NCBI GenBank assembly: GCA_963819975.1
Contig: CAWFYE010000013.1
Span: 1-64,000 of the forward strand
Reading direction: 5' to 3'
DNA from: Palsa-1392 sp963819975
Lineage (GTDB): Bacteria; Verrucomicrobiota; Verrucomicrobiia; Chthoniobacterales; UBA10450
DNA: 64,000 nucleotides
A model generated the notes under the pieces. The model did not search any database. It had not been told where the DNA came from and worked only from the letters and a program-made list of their open reading frames with translations. The position numbers and the translations under genes are program-made. This document shows positions 1 to 8,626 of the stretch, piece by piece. Position 1 is the first letter of the stretch, and every line of letters begins with the position of its first letter.

Positions 1-758
1 CGGCGTTTTCCAAGATCGCCTCCCGCTCCCAGAGCCGATGGATTTTTCAAGCTCGGCGAAGTTCGTCGGCAAGGCGGAGGCGGGCAGGCGAAAAAGATCG
101 AATCGTTAGGCAATCGGTCAGCCCGGCGGCCAGTGCGCGCTTGCCGGAAAGATCGGGGCCGCAAAGCTGCAAGGCCGGGAGGGGCCGTTTCGTCGCGAAA
201 GCGGATTGCCAGGTCCCGCTCAGCCGCTCGAGCAGAGGCCGTTTGGGATGCGGGAAGATCCGCCGTTTCCCGCGCCGGCTCGACCAGACTAACGAGTCGT
301 TCATCGAGCTGGGCAACGCCGGTGAGGAAAAACAGAATTCGTTCGTCGATCTGCAACCGGCTCGCGACCAGCGGGCCGTTCCCGATCGTCTCGATCAGCC
401 GCCAGTGGCGGAGCGGGGCGCGATTGCCAAGCGCATCCCAATGCGCCTCGGGCAAGGCGGCCAGGGCGAGACCGAACGAGGGCCAGGGATTTCCTCCCGC
501 ACCCGGCGCGGCCGCGCATTGCGCGGCGAATCCTCCGTCCAATTCCATCGCGGCGCAGAGCAGGACGATTTGTCGTTCGAAACCGGAGAGGCGGAACATC
601 GTGCAGAGCGCATCCAGGGCCGACGGTCCCGATTCCGGCATCGCTTTTTCGGGTTCGTCAGGCTCGCCTCGCAGGAGGCGACTCAGGGCGGCCACTTCCG
701 CCATGAGGGCACGCTGGTTCGCGGCGCTCCAGTCCTCCGTTGGTGTCTCGGGTTTCAT
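1..758 (-). pseudogene. eCIS AAA+ ATPase (Pvc15-like), frameshifted, runs off window
   Basis: AAA+ ATPase of an extracellular contractile injection system; in known systems it is thought to assist particle assembly. The ATG at 758 overlaps the stop of the upstream Pvc16-type gene (ATGA). The N-terminal helical domain is readable to about position 290 (FRLSGFERQIVLLCAAMELD, then FFLTGVAQLDERL). Homology then jumps to a second frame carrying a P-loop-like LCGPDLSGKRALAA (about 140-190), to a third frame for LPTNFAELEKSI (about 50-90), and back for HRLWEREAILENA. At least three indels in 250 bp interrupt otherwise well-kept protein sequence. This is either very recent inactivation or consensus error. 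The ATPase core lies beyond the left edge. Confidence 0.72.
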
Positions 759-2008
759 GTGATGGCGATGGTTGGACTGTCGAAGTTGCCGCTCCCGTCC
801 ACGTCGAGCGGGCTTTGCGCTCCGTCGATCTGGACGCGGAGAAGGAGATTCGGGCCGGTCGGGAAATCGGCTGGGATCGGAAAATCGAGCGTCGGCGTCG
901 CGTCCGGACCGGCGGCTGGACGAGCCGGGATCGAAATCGTCCCGCTCCCGGCGAGAAGTGTGGCGCGCTGGGCGCGACCGACCGGCGGATTGATTGTCAG
1001 GGTGAGCGTGGTGTTGCGCGGCGCGGCAATCGGCGGCGGCGTGGTGATTTCCGGTGAGAGAACAAAAGCGGCCACATTCGATTCCACGCCGCGCCGCAGG
1101 ATGGGCGCGATGTCGGTTCCGAAATTCGCCGGGTGCACGACCTGCACCGCGTGCAATCCCGGCTGCAGGCTGGCGGGGAGCGGGATAATGATCCGGGTGG
1201 CGCTGATATCGTCGTCGTTAGGCACAATCTCCTCCTCGTCGATCAGGACGAGCGTGGTGTCGCCGCGCAGGCGCTGCCCGTCGATCACGAGATTGTAACC
1301 GGCGAGGATCGGTTGATCGGCCACGATCTCGGCGCCAGCCGTCTCCTGCGATTGGAGGAGATCGATCACCGGTTGCTCGAACGGCAGGACGAGGAGGCTG
1401 CGCGCTCGCACTGGCAGGGTCGGCCGCACGGATTTCGTGCTCTCAATCAGGACAACCGAAGCCTTGTAAACCGCCGTCGGCCGATATTGCGACTGGAGCG
1501 CGGACCAGATTTTCGAGATTTCCTCCACCGACATGACCTGGGGCGCGATCTTGATTTGCTCGATCTGGTTGGCCAGTTCCGAGATCGTTAGGCCGGCGAG
1601 GAGGGCGGGCGGCGTGGCGGAGACGTTGCGGATCGCGTCGCGGGTCAGGACCGGCATCTCGTGGAGGACGAACATCGCCTGGCCGAGCAGGATCTCGGCG
1701 TGCAACGGCCCGGAGCCGTAGGCGGTCAGGAGATAGCTGAGGTCGAGCGCGAGGTAGGGATTGGAAATGGGGTCGCCGTTGGCCGAACGCGACGGTAAAC
1801 CGACGTTGCGCCAACCCTGGTTTTCGGTCGCCTGGAAAAGGAAAAGATTGATCCGATCCGGCGAGGAGGTGCCGATATCGATCCGATCCGGCGGCTCGGT
1901 GGAAACGGTGACCGGACCGCCAAGGACGGTCGCGAGATCGGTCACGCTGTTCTGCAAAAAATTTTGCAGGACTGCGGTGACAGTGGCGATGGCCAGCGGC
2001 GTGCTCAC
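755..2008 (-). CDS. Pvc16-family (DUF4255) eCIS tube-terminator/cap protein
   Basis: 417 residues. The first ~190 residues match the DUF4255/Pvc16 N-terminal domain: an opening about random coil-to-helix ATVTAVLQNFLQNSV, then RINLFLFQATENQGWRN, LALDLSYLLTAYG and LGQAMFVLHEMPVLTRD. In related particles this protein caps the tube and sheath end. The C-terminal ~200 residues look like Ig-type beta domains (LPFEQPVIDLL, LVIDGQRLRGD), common in long members. The GTG start at 2008 overlaps the preceding stop (GTGA), and the stop overlaps the ATPase start, so the three genes are translationally coupled. The frame is intact, unlike its ATPase, tube and sheath neighbours. Confidence 0.83.
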   Translation of the reverse strand: MSTPLAIATVTAVLQNFLQNSVTDLATVLGGPVTVSTEPPDRIDIGTSSPDRINLFLFQATENQGWRNVGLPSRSANGDPISNPYLALDLSYLLTAYGSGPLHAEILLGQAMFVLHEMPVLTRDAIRNVSATPPALLAGLTISELANQIEQIKIAPQVMSVEEISKIWSALQSQYRPTAVYKASVVLIESTKSVRPTLPVRARSLLVLPFEQPVIDLLQSQETAGAEIVADQPILAGYNLVIDGQRLRGDTTLVLIDEEEIVPNDDDISATRIIIPLPASLQPGLHAVQVVHPANFGTDIAPILRRGVESNVAAFVLSPEITTPPPIAAPRNTTLTLTINPPVGRAQRATLLAGSGTISIPARPAAGPDATPTLDFPIPADFPTGPNLLLRVQIDGAQSPLDVDGSGNFDSPTIAIT

Positions 2009-2670
2009 CGTGCGCCCTCCTTTCGTGATTTGAGGTAGGCGTCGAGGGTGAGCTTCGGCTGGGAACGGGCCGGGGGCTTGCGCGCCGGTGCGGCTGGCGC
2101 GGGCGCGGCGTGTACTTCGATCCGGCCGATCGTGACCCGCACGATCGGTGGTTCGTTCGCAGCCGATTCGTTAGGGAAAGGAACCGAGCTGGCGGAGACC
2201 CCGGAACGATCGGAAGGACGCGCCATCGTGGAGCGCGGCTGGTGGTTCGCGCGCCTAACGAGCGGCGGCGCGGCGGCAGACTGGACGTGCGGAAGCACGT
2301 CCCTCCGGAGGGACTCGCTTCCGCGAGTCCAGTTTGGACGCGGTGCGACCTCGTCGTTGTCAGGTCGGGGCAACGGGACGAGCAGGGTTTGTGGCGCGGT
2401 TTCCACCGTTTCTTCTCGCTCCTCTGGCTCTCTGATCGCAGCCCTCGGGCGAGGCGCCTCGGTCACCGGCTCTTCTTGCCTAACGACCGCTTCCCTGATC
2501 CCGTTCGTTGCTTTCGTTTTTTGCGGCGCTCCACGCCCGGACGGCGACGTTTCGTGTTCGGTTGCAATTTCCGCGACCGGCGTCGGCGCAAAGCGCGGGA
2601 CGATGATCGGCTCGACCCGCGGCGCGGTGCCGCGCGCGCGCTCGACCAGCCTCCCGAGGAAGTGCGTCAT
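2005..2670 (-). CDS. eCIS-associated low-complexity protein
   Basis: 221 residues, Pro/Ala/Arg-rich and probably disordered for the first ~140 residues. The C-terminal part carries PPIVRVTIGRIEVHAAPAP and ends PKLTLDAYLKSRKEGAR. I recall the same IRVTIGRIEVRA...LSLDDYL pattern in unnamed proteins between the baseplate and Pvc16 genes of other contractile injection loci; no biochemical role is known to me. It overlaps both neighbours by 4 bp. Part of the low-complexity stretch is encoded by a palindromic repeat (2283-2302 and flank), giving residues that resemble other repeat-derived peptides rather than family sequence. Confidence 0.55.
   Translation of the reverse strand: MTHFLGRLVERARGTAPRVEPIIVPRFAPTPVAEIATEHETSPSGRGAPQKTKATNGIREAVVRQEEPVTEAPRPRAAIREPEEREETVETAPQTLLVPLPRPDNDEVAPRPNWTRGSESLRRDVLPHVQSAAAPPLVRRANHQPRSTMARPSDRSGVSASSVPFPNESAANEPPIVRVTIGRIEVHAAPAPAAPARKPPARSQPKLTLDAYLKSRKEGAR
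2283..2330. repeat. Small palindromic repeat inside a coding region
   Basis: GGACGTG (2283-2289) and CACGTCC (2296-2302) form a perfect 7-bp stem with a 6-nt loop, followed by CTCCGGAG and then ACTCGC-TTCC-GCGAGT (two further dyads). The same GGACGTG-N6-CACGTCC-CTCC core recurs at 3253-3276 in the next gene but one, so this looks like a dispersed element and not a chance hairpin. Confidence 0.6.
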
Positions 2671-3548
2671 GCGGCCAGCATCTCCAGGTAGGTTTGCCGG
2701 CGTTGCGCCGGGAGATTGAGAATCTCGCGCTCGGTCCAGCCGTAGGCGCGCGCCAGGGTGTCGATCTCGCGCAGGAGTCGCTGCGCCTGCACGGAAATCT
2801 CAGTCCAGAAAAAATCGGCGATGTCGAAAAGGAGGTCCCATTCGTAGGCACAGCCGGGACAGGTGAGGCGGAAGGTGATTTCCGCCGCTGGGTCGGCCTC
2901 GAGCATGGCGCGGCTGACGGCTTCGATGGTTTCGTGAGGGAGATCTTCCATTTTGTCATCCTGAGGCTGGCGAAGCGCGCCGAAGGACCTCCCATTAGGT
3001 GCGGACGGGTGCGAGTCGGGGGTTGTGTGATCAGGGACCGACTGGGAGGTCCCTCGCCGTCTGCGCGGCTCGGGATGACAATCTGAGGGAGAGATTTCGT
3101 TAGGCGCGAGGATGCAGCGTTCGATCAGACGGCGGAGGGCCTGCGATGAATCCGGCGCAGTCACGGCTTCCGCCAGGTCGCGGCTCGTTGGAAGGCGGAA
3201 GCGAATCGTGGTGCCGCCTGTTTCGATTTCGTGAGGCGTGGGCACATCGGATGGACGTGACGGCGCACGTCCCTCCAGGGCTGCCGTTTCCAGTGGGAAC
3301 TCGAGCCGCTCGGCGCAGCGCGGGCACTCGGCGAAGCCTTCGGCACGGGGGCCGAGGACAAGTGCGCGGAGTTGGAGGAGACGCGCGTCGCGTTCGCCGA
3401 TGCTGAGATCGGCGAGTGCGTCGCGCGTGGCCCCGGGCGTGGCCGCGGCCAGGATCGTTAGGGCGCGATCAAGGGCATGCTGCGGCCGGCCGGTTTCCCA
3501 GAGCGCGAGAATTTTCTCGGCGGAAAGACGTTGCATCGGTTGTTCCAT
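2667..3548 (-). CDS. Phage-tail/eCIS baseplate-type protein with two CxxC zinc-ribbon pairs
   Basis: 293 residues. Matches the small tail-assembly family with an opening RLSAEKILALWETGRPQHALDRAL, a first knuckle CPRC (about residue 75) and a second CPGC (about residue 232), then YEWDLLFDIADFFWTEI and a C-terminal LAYGWTE-like REILNLPAQRRQTYLEML. The four cysteines could bind zinc. Function is probably baseplate or tube-initiation assembly, by position between tube and cap genes. Two repeats interrupt it: a 129-bp inverted-repeat element encoding residues ~156-198 in frame, and a short hairpin giving EGRAPSRPSD near residue 95. Without the insert the length fits the family (~240-250). Confidence 0.62.
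   Translation of the reverse strand: MEQPMQRLSAEKILALWETGRPQHALDRALTILAAATPGATRDALADLSIGERDARLLQLRALVLGPRAEGFAECPRCAERLEFPLETAALEGRAPSRPSDVPTPHEIETGGTTIRFRLPTSRDLAEAVTAPDSSQALRRLIERCILAPNEISPSDCHPEPRRRRGTSQSVPDHTTPDSHPSAPNGRSFGALRQPQDDKMEDLPHETIEAVSRAMLEADPAAEITFRLTCPGCAYEWDLLFDIADFFWTEISVQAQRLLREIDTLARAYGWTEREILNLPAQRRQTYLEMLAA
2953..3081. repeat. 129-bp inverted-repeat element (REP/MITE-like) inserted in frame
   Basis: The left end TTGTCATCCTGAG (2953-2965) and right end CTCGGGATGACAA (3069-3081) are inverted copies with one mismatch. Inner arms also pair imperfectly (GAAGGACCTCCCA near 2993 against TGGGAGGTCCCTC near 3050). The length is exactly 43 codons, so the host reading frame stays open. 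Ends of the type TGTCATCCTGAG...GGGATGACA are familiar from dispersed repeats in environmental bacteria (recalled). Confidence 0.72.
3253..3276. repeat. Second copy of the GGACGTG-N6-CACGTCC hairpin
   Basis: GGACGTG (3253-3259), loop ACGGCG, CACGTCC (3266-3272), then CTCC, as at 2283. Read from the coding strand it yields the peptide EGRAPSRPSD, out of keeping with the protein around it. Confidence 0.55.
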
Positions 3549-3587
3549 GACCGAAGGCGAAGGCAGACGAACGAACTGGGCTGCGCG

Positions 3588-4114
3588 TTACGCCGGCTCA
3601 ACAAAACTGGGTTCACTCGGTTCCTTAACGTCGTAATCGCGTTCCCAGCCTTCGTTCTCGAGCTTGATGTGCTGGATGGCGACGGCGTTGGCGTTGGCGT
3701 CGAGATCGGGCAGCGCCTGGAATTCCGAAACCCAGCAGCGAAAAACCTTGTAGGCGATCGCGAGCTGCCCCGCCTCGTTGTAGACCTCGATGATGATGTC
3801 CTTGCGGAAATCCTTGAGCGACACTTCCGCCCCCAGCCCGGAGCCGAAGTTCCAGACCTTGTTCGCCCATTTTTCGAACTCGGTGTCGTGGGTGACGCCG
3901 CGCTCGAGCGTGATCGCTTCGAATTCGGTGCGGCCCGGGCGATTTGCGGCTGCTGCTCGGGTCGCCGCCCTCGCGATGCTTCACGACTTCGGTGGTGCGC
4001 TTGAGCGCGCCGACTTTGCTGATGCCGGCGACATAGCGGCCGTCCCATTTCACCCGGAACTTGAAGTTCTTGTACGGATCGAAGCGCTGTGCGATTGACG
4101 CTGAATTGAGCCAT
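3588..4114 (-). pseudogene. eCIS/phage tail tube protein, two frameshifts
   Basis: A tail-tube (Pvc1/gp19-like) protein of about 172 residues reassembled from three frames. MAQFSVN starts at 4114. Homology then shifts by one base near 4095 to AQRFDPYKNFKFRVKWDG and RYVAGISKVGALKRTTEVVK. It shifts again near 3940 to RTEFEAITLERGVTHDTEFE and then SLKDFRKDIIIEVYNEAGQL, ending WERDYDVKEPSEPSFVEPA. All expected segments are present and conserved, so the lesions are recent or are consensus errors. An extra C in the AATCGCACAG context would explain the first. The gene lies between sheath and the zinc-ribbon protein, as expected. Confidence 0.72.
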
Positions 4115-4133
4115 GATTGTCCTCCGTCGTCCG

Positions 4134-5747
4134 TTAGGCTTGGTCTGCGATTTGGCCGGCGAGCTGCTGGATCTTGATGATGACGAATTCGGCCGGCTTG
4201 AGCGGGGCGAAGCCGACGAGGATGTTGACGATGCCGCGGTTGATGTCGTCCTGCGTCGTGGTCTCGCTGTCGCATTTCACGAAGTAGGCTTCCCGCGGCG
4301 TCTTGCCCTGGAAGGCGCCCTGCCGGAAGAGGTCTGCATGAAGGCGCCGAGGTTGAGCCGGATCTGCGCCCAGAGCGGCTCGTCGTTAGGCTCGAAGACC
4401 ACCCACTGCGTGCCGCGGTAGAGGCTCTCCTCGATGAAGAGCGCGAGTCCGCCGCACCGGAATGTATTTCCACTCCGAGGCCAGCCGGTCGCGCCCTCGA
4501 GGGTGCGCGCGCCCCAGACGACCCGGCCGGCCGCGGGCATGGCGCGGAGGCAGTTGATGCCTAGCGGATTGAGCTGCGCCGTTTTCCGCATCGGTCAGCG
4601 GTACGCTCAGGGCGGTCACCCCGGTGAGGCGCGCTTCGAGGCCAGCGGGCGCTTTCCAGACGCCGCGCGCGGAATCGGTTCGCGCCATGATCCCCGCAAC
4701 TGAGCCGCAGGGCGCGAACTGCTCCAGTTGCCCATCGTGGAGCGGATTGGGCTGGAGAAGCGTCGGGAAATAAAGGGCGCCGTAATTCGTTGTCGTTAGG
4801 CTGGCTTGAAATGCGGCCATGTCGGTCAGAACGCTGCCGTAAGGGGGATCGACGATCATGAAGGCGCGATGGGCCCGGCAAAAGGCGGTCGCGTCGTCGA
4901 TCAGCGCCGTCTCGACATCGACCGGCGTGGTCTGATCGGGATCGGAGCTGAGCTTGTGCGGCGGAATGCAGAGAAGATTGAAAAGATCGGCATCGAGCAG
5001 CGCATACATCCCCTGCTTCGCGGCCTCGAGCGACGGGTCCGAAATCTCATTGCGCCGCAGCGACAACCCATCCGAGCCGCCGGCACCACCCGCGTCGGTA
5101 ATGGTAGCGTAAAGAGTCGGCGTCGCATCGCTGAACGGATCCTGCCCGGGTTGCGCCGCCGGGTAGGTGGGCGGCGCGCTGTTGGGAATCGGAGTGGGAA
5201 GCGCGTCGTTGACGCGGACGAGATTGGATTCGTTTTCCAGCACGGTGTCGATGCGGCGTGGATGCCCGGGCGTGACGGAAACGTTGCGAAAGATTTCCGT
5301 TTGCCCGGTAGCGGTGTCCTTGACCGAGAGATTAAAGAGCGAATTGGCCACTTCACCCGGGAGCAGCGGGCGCACGTCATCATCCACCCGCACCCGCAAT
5401 TGATCGCCCCAGGTCCCGGGCCAGGCAGCGCGGAGGAGGAGCGTATGCGCGTCGAAAACGGCGTTGGCCGGGTTGGCATCGGCGCGATAAACGCGCACGA
5501 TGATGGCCTGGGCGCCGCCGTTCAGGAAAAAATCGCGGACCGCAAAAGCGAGCGCACTCCCGAGCCAGAGGCCGCCGAAGGTGCGCTCGAAATCGCCGTA
5601 GCTATTGACCGTGACCGCGAGATCGGTCGGCCCGCGGAGGGCGCGCCCGACAAAGGCCGTGATGGAAGTGGCGACGCCGGTAATGGTATGGACGCCGCTG
5701 GATATTTCTTCGACGTAAACGCCGGGATAAGTGGTCAGAACAGGCAT
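4134..5747 (-). pseudogene. eCIS/phage tail sheath protein, four compensating frameshifts
   Basis: Contractile sheath subunit, about 538 residues. The N-terminal 390 residues are in one frame, from MPVLTTYPGVYVEEISSGVH through FERTFGGLWLGSALAFAVRD to LTGVTALSVPLTDAENG. From about 4590 the family sequence alternates between two frames: LNPLGINCLRAMPAAGRVVW, then LASEWKYIPVRR, then LALFIEESLYRGTQWVVFEP, then the C-terminal EAYFVKCDSETTTQDDINRG and FVIIKIQQLAGQ. The four shifts cancel and the final stop TAA at 4134-4136 is in the starting frame. A good ribosome site (GAGAGGA) precedes the ATG. The C-terminal domain is the most conserved part of sheaths, so damage here would abolish assembly if real. 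Confidence 0.76.
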
Positions 5748-6084
5748 GGACGTGATCCTCTCTTTTCGTTAGGGCAACTGACGGAGCGCAGAAAAAGAAG
5801 AGGAGGGAGGAGGAAGAGCACCGGGCCGTGGCCGCATCGGACCATTCCGCGCGAAGCTGCGCGGACCAGCGCGCCGAACCATCTGCTGGACTGATCATGT
5901 TTAAGGACGCTTGCGCGCCAGCCACACGGCACCTTTTCCGGAGAACAAAGTCACTCTCCCCCGACCCGCGAAAAGCGGTCAAGCAAAAATCGCCAAATAT
6001 TTTCTGACGAAGTGAAAATAGTTCTCAACCGAAGCTGGTCGTGATGGGCCGGGCGTCAGGCAGCGGGCCGCTTTCCTCATCCGT
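5748..6084. other. Intergenic region upstream of the eCIS sheath gene
   Basis: 337 bp with no supported gene. It must hold the promoter of the leftward injection-system operon. It contains one CCTAACGA octamer (5766-5773), a purine-rich run near 5790-5815 and GC-rich imperfect dyads near 5850-5880. No tRNA, integrase or attachment repeat was seen. Confidence 0.5.
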
Positions 6085-7006
6085 TCAGGTAGTTTGTTCG
6101 AAGAGTTCGCTCGGCGTCTTCGCGCCGACAAAAGTTGGGTCCGGGCTGATGACCGCGGCTGTCGGCGCGATGCCAAACGGAACGGCATCGCCTAACGAGT
6201 CGTCGCGGGCGAGGCCAAGAGTGATCCGGCGACCATGCTGTCGCCGGCGCCGACCTTGCTCCGCACCGGGACAGTCGGCGCGCGCATCCGTCGCAGCCCG
6301 GCGGCGGTCGCGCACAGGACCCCGGCCGCGCCTAACGAGACCACGACCACCTGCGCCTCGCCGCTTTCGACAATCTTGCGCGCCGCTGCTTCCTGCTCCG
6401 CTTCGTGCGCGAGCGGACCGCCCGCCAAAACCCGCAGCTCGCGCAGGCTCGGCTTGATCAAAAATACTCCAACCCGGAGCGCTTCCGCCAACGCCGGACC
6501 GGAGGTGTCGAGGATCAGGCGGCTGCCTCGTTCGCGCACGATGCGCGCGAGCTGCCCGTAGAAATCGATCGGCACGCCCGGCGGTAAGCTTCCGCTCGCC
6601 ACCAGCAGACCCGGCAGTGGACTGAGGTTGGCCATCCGCTCCAGCGCCCAACGCCATTCCCCTTCTTCGAAAGTCGGGCCGGGCATGACAAAGCGATATT
6701 GCTGGCCGGTCGCGGTCTCCAGAACAGTGACGCTCTGCCGGGTCCATCCCTTGATCGCGACCGCTTCATGTTCGATCTGCGTTTCATCGAGCAGGGCGCA
6801 AAGGACGTTGCCCGTCGGGCCGCCGCAAAAATACAGCGCGCGCGCCGTTCCCCGAGCTGGTGGATGGCCCGCGCCACGTTCAGTCCACCGCCACCGGGTT
6901 CATTGCAAACCGCGCCGCAGCGCAGCTTGTGTTCGGGAAAAACATTCTCGACCAACGTGGTCACATCGATCGCCGGATTGAGCGTGAGGGTCAGGATTTC
7001 CTTCAC
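6085..7006 (-). pseudogene. PfkB-family sugar kinase (1-phosphofructokinase-like), two frameshifts
   Basis: Ribokinase/PfkB fold kinase of about 307 residues, closest in feel to 1-phosphofructokinase/6-phosphofructokinase II. It opens EILTLTLNPAIDVTTLVENV with the substrate motif GGGGLNVARAIHQLG. After a (GC)n run near 6838 the frame changes to CGGPTGNVLCALLDET, then ALERMANLSPLPGLLVASGS, and reaches the catalytic GAGDSMVAGS. A second shift near 6215 leads to LARDDSLGDAVPFGIAPTAA and the stop at 6085. The GTG start overlaps the atpG stop (GTGA), so it is the last gene of the ATPase operon. The slip at a dinucleotide run could be a consensus error. Confidence 0.72.
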
Positions 7007-7917
7007 GGGCGGGGGCAGTGCGCAGGTTTCTCCACGCTCGATAAGGCGTCGAAGCCGGCGATCACGTCGAAGAGTTCCTCGTCGATGCTGCTTTGGCGCA
7101 ATTGATGGAAGGTGCCGTGAAGCTTGACCAGAAGTTCGTCGATGTTTTTGTCGGCACGCTGCATCGCGGCCAGACGGCTGGCGTTTTCGCTCGCGAGTGA
7201 TTCGGCGCAGGCACGGAAGATCGAAACGAAGAGATACTCGCGAATGAGTGCACGCAACGTCGCGGTGCTGCTGCCGATGACTTCGGGTAGGTTCTTCGTC
7301 GGCCAGGGGATCTCAAACAGCTTGCGATGCCAGGTTTCGTCCAAGGGCAGCAGGCGCTGACTGACCGGCTCGTAGCCCGCTCCAGAGGTGGGGCGATTGT
7401 AGAAGAGGTGTAGCTCGGTGACTTCATTCCGTCCCCGGTGTATCTCGTGTTCGACAAGAATTTTCCCGACCAGCGGCGTGATGGCTTTGATGGAACTAGG
7501 AACGGAAAGGAGCCCGACCGGTGTGAGCCCCGCGTCTTTCAGGCGCGCGTGCACGCGCTCGCCTACGGCCCAGACTTGTGGTTTATTCGTTAGGGCAACC
7601 AGGGCCTTAACTGCATGGTCGGTCACGATATCATTAAACTGGCCGACCAATCCTTGATCGGAACCGAAGACGACCGCGGCGATTGCATCTGCGTCCGAAC
7701 GTTTGGTCGATCCAGTCAGAAATGATGAGGAACCGGCCGCCCGAAAGCAGACGCTCAGGCCCAACTCCACCGTGCGATAATAATCGCCTAACGACTTCAC
7801 CGATCTTTCATATTGGCCGATGCTCGAAGCCGCCAAAGCTTTCATGGTCCGCACGACAGATTGAAGATCGCCTGCGCTGCTGATCTTCCGACGCAGGCTT
7901 TCGGTGGTACCACTCAT
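7003..7917 (-). CDS. atpG: N-type ATPase gamma subunit
   Basis: Central rotor stalk of the alternative F-type (N-) ATPase, ~304 residues. ATG at 7917 gives the expected N-terminus SGTTESLRRKISSAGDLQSV followed by RTMKALAASSIGQYE, the coiled-coil gamma helix that enters the alpha/beta ring. A TTG further upstream (7953) would add 12 residues and overlap the VIT gene; I prefer the ATG. The C-terminal helix ends HQLRQSSIDEELFDVIAGFD. It is longer and more divergent than housekeeping gamma subunits, as is usual for N-ATPases. It is normally directly behind atpA; here a VIT gene intervenes. Confidence 0.88.
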   Translation of the reverse strand: MSGTTESLRRKISSAGDLQSVVRTMKALAASSIGQYERSVKSLGDYYRTVELGLSVCFRAAGSSSFLTGSTKRSDADAIAAVVFGSDQGLVGQFNDIVTDHAVKALVALTNKPQVWAVGERVHARLKDAGLTPVGLLSVPSSIKAITPLVGKILVEHEIHRGRNEVTELHLFYNRPTSGAGYEPVSQRLLPLDETWHRKLFEIPWPTKNLPEVIGSSTATLRALIREYLFVSIFRACAESLASENASRLAAMQRADKNIDELLVKLHGTFHQLRQSSIDEELFDVIAGFDALSSVEKPAHCPRP

Positions 7918-7936
7918 GGTAAAGTCGGGCAATCGT

Positions 7937-8626
7937 TCATAGTGTCGCCCCAAACCAAGCTCCCACCCCGGCGGTCAGACCCATAGCCAACGCACCCCAA
8001 AAAGTCACGCGAGCAACTGAAATCCCCACGGGTGAGCCTCCGGCGCGGGCCGCCAGGGAACCCAGCACGGCGAGGAAGACGAGCGACCCGCCGGATACCG
8101 CCCAGACCAGGGCCGATCGAGGCACGAGGAGAACCAGCAGGAGCGGCAAGAAGGCACCGACGGTGAAGCTGCCCGCTGACGCGAAGGCGGCCTGGACCGG
8201 CCTGGCGCTCAACGTGTCGGAGATTCCCAGTTCATCGCGGGCGTGGGCACCCAGTGCGTCCTTGGCCATCAATTGGGTGGCGACCTGCCCGGCAAGCCCA
8301 GCATCAAGTCCGCGGGCGACATAGATGGCGGCGAGTTCGGCATGTTCACTTTCACCGCCGGTCGCCAACTCATCACGCTCCCGTTCCAGGTCGGCGTGCT
8401 CAGTATCGGCTTGGGAACTGACGGACACATATTCGCCGGCAGCCATGGACATCGCTCCCGCAACCAGCCCGGCCAGGCCGGCGACCAGCACGCCGCTGCG
8501 GTCGGCGGCGGCGGCGGCCACGCCAACGATCAAACTGGCGGTGGAGACGATGCCGTCGTTGGCGCCGAGCACGGCGGCGCGGAGCCACCCGATGCGGTGG
8601 GTTCGATGGATTTCGGAATGCTTCAT
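7937..8626 (-). CDS. VIT1/CCC1-family divalent metal transporter
   Basis: 229 residues. Family match by RIGWLRAAVLGANDGIVSTA, then GLVAGAMSMAAGEYVSVSSQ in the first half. A charged loop follows (DLERERDELATGGESEHAEL, the metal-binding helical region in the family), then three C-terminal hydrophobic segments. VIT/CCC1 proteins move Fe2+ or Mn2+ out of the cytoplasm, often with H+ exchange. The start overlaps the atpA stop by 4 bp (ATGA), so it is translated as part of the N-ATPase operon between atpA and atpG. I do not recall this insertion from the standard N-ATPase gene order. Confidence 0.87.
   Translation of the reverse strand: MKHSEIHRTHRIGWLRAAVLGANDGIVSTASLIVGVAAAAADRSGVLVAGLAGLVAGAMSMAAGEYVSVSSQADTEHADLERERDELATGGESEHAELAAIYVARGLDAGLAGQVATQLMAKDALGAHARDELGISDTLSARPVQAAFASAGSFTVGAFLPLLLVLLVPRSALVWAVSGGSLVFLAVLGSLAARAGGSPVGISVARVTFWGALAMGLTAGVGAWFGATL

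Noticed and set aside
141..1298. Long plus-strand frame over the eCIS ATPase and Pvc16-type genes
   Set aside because: Both underlying minus-strand proteins match known families and share stop/start overlaps; the plus frame is repetitive Arg/Gly/Ser sequence.
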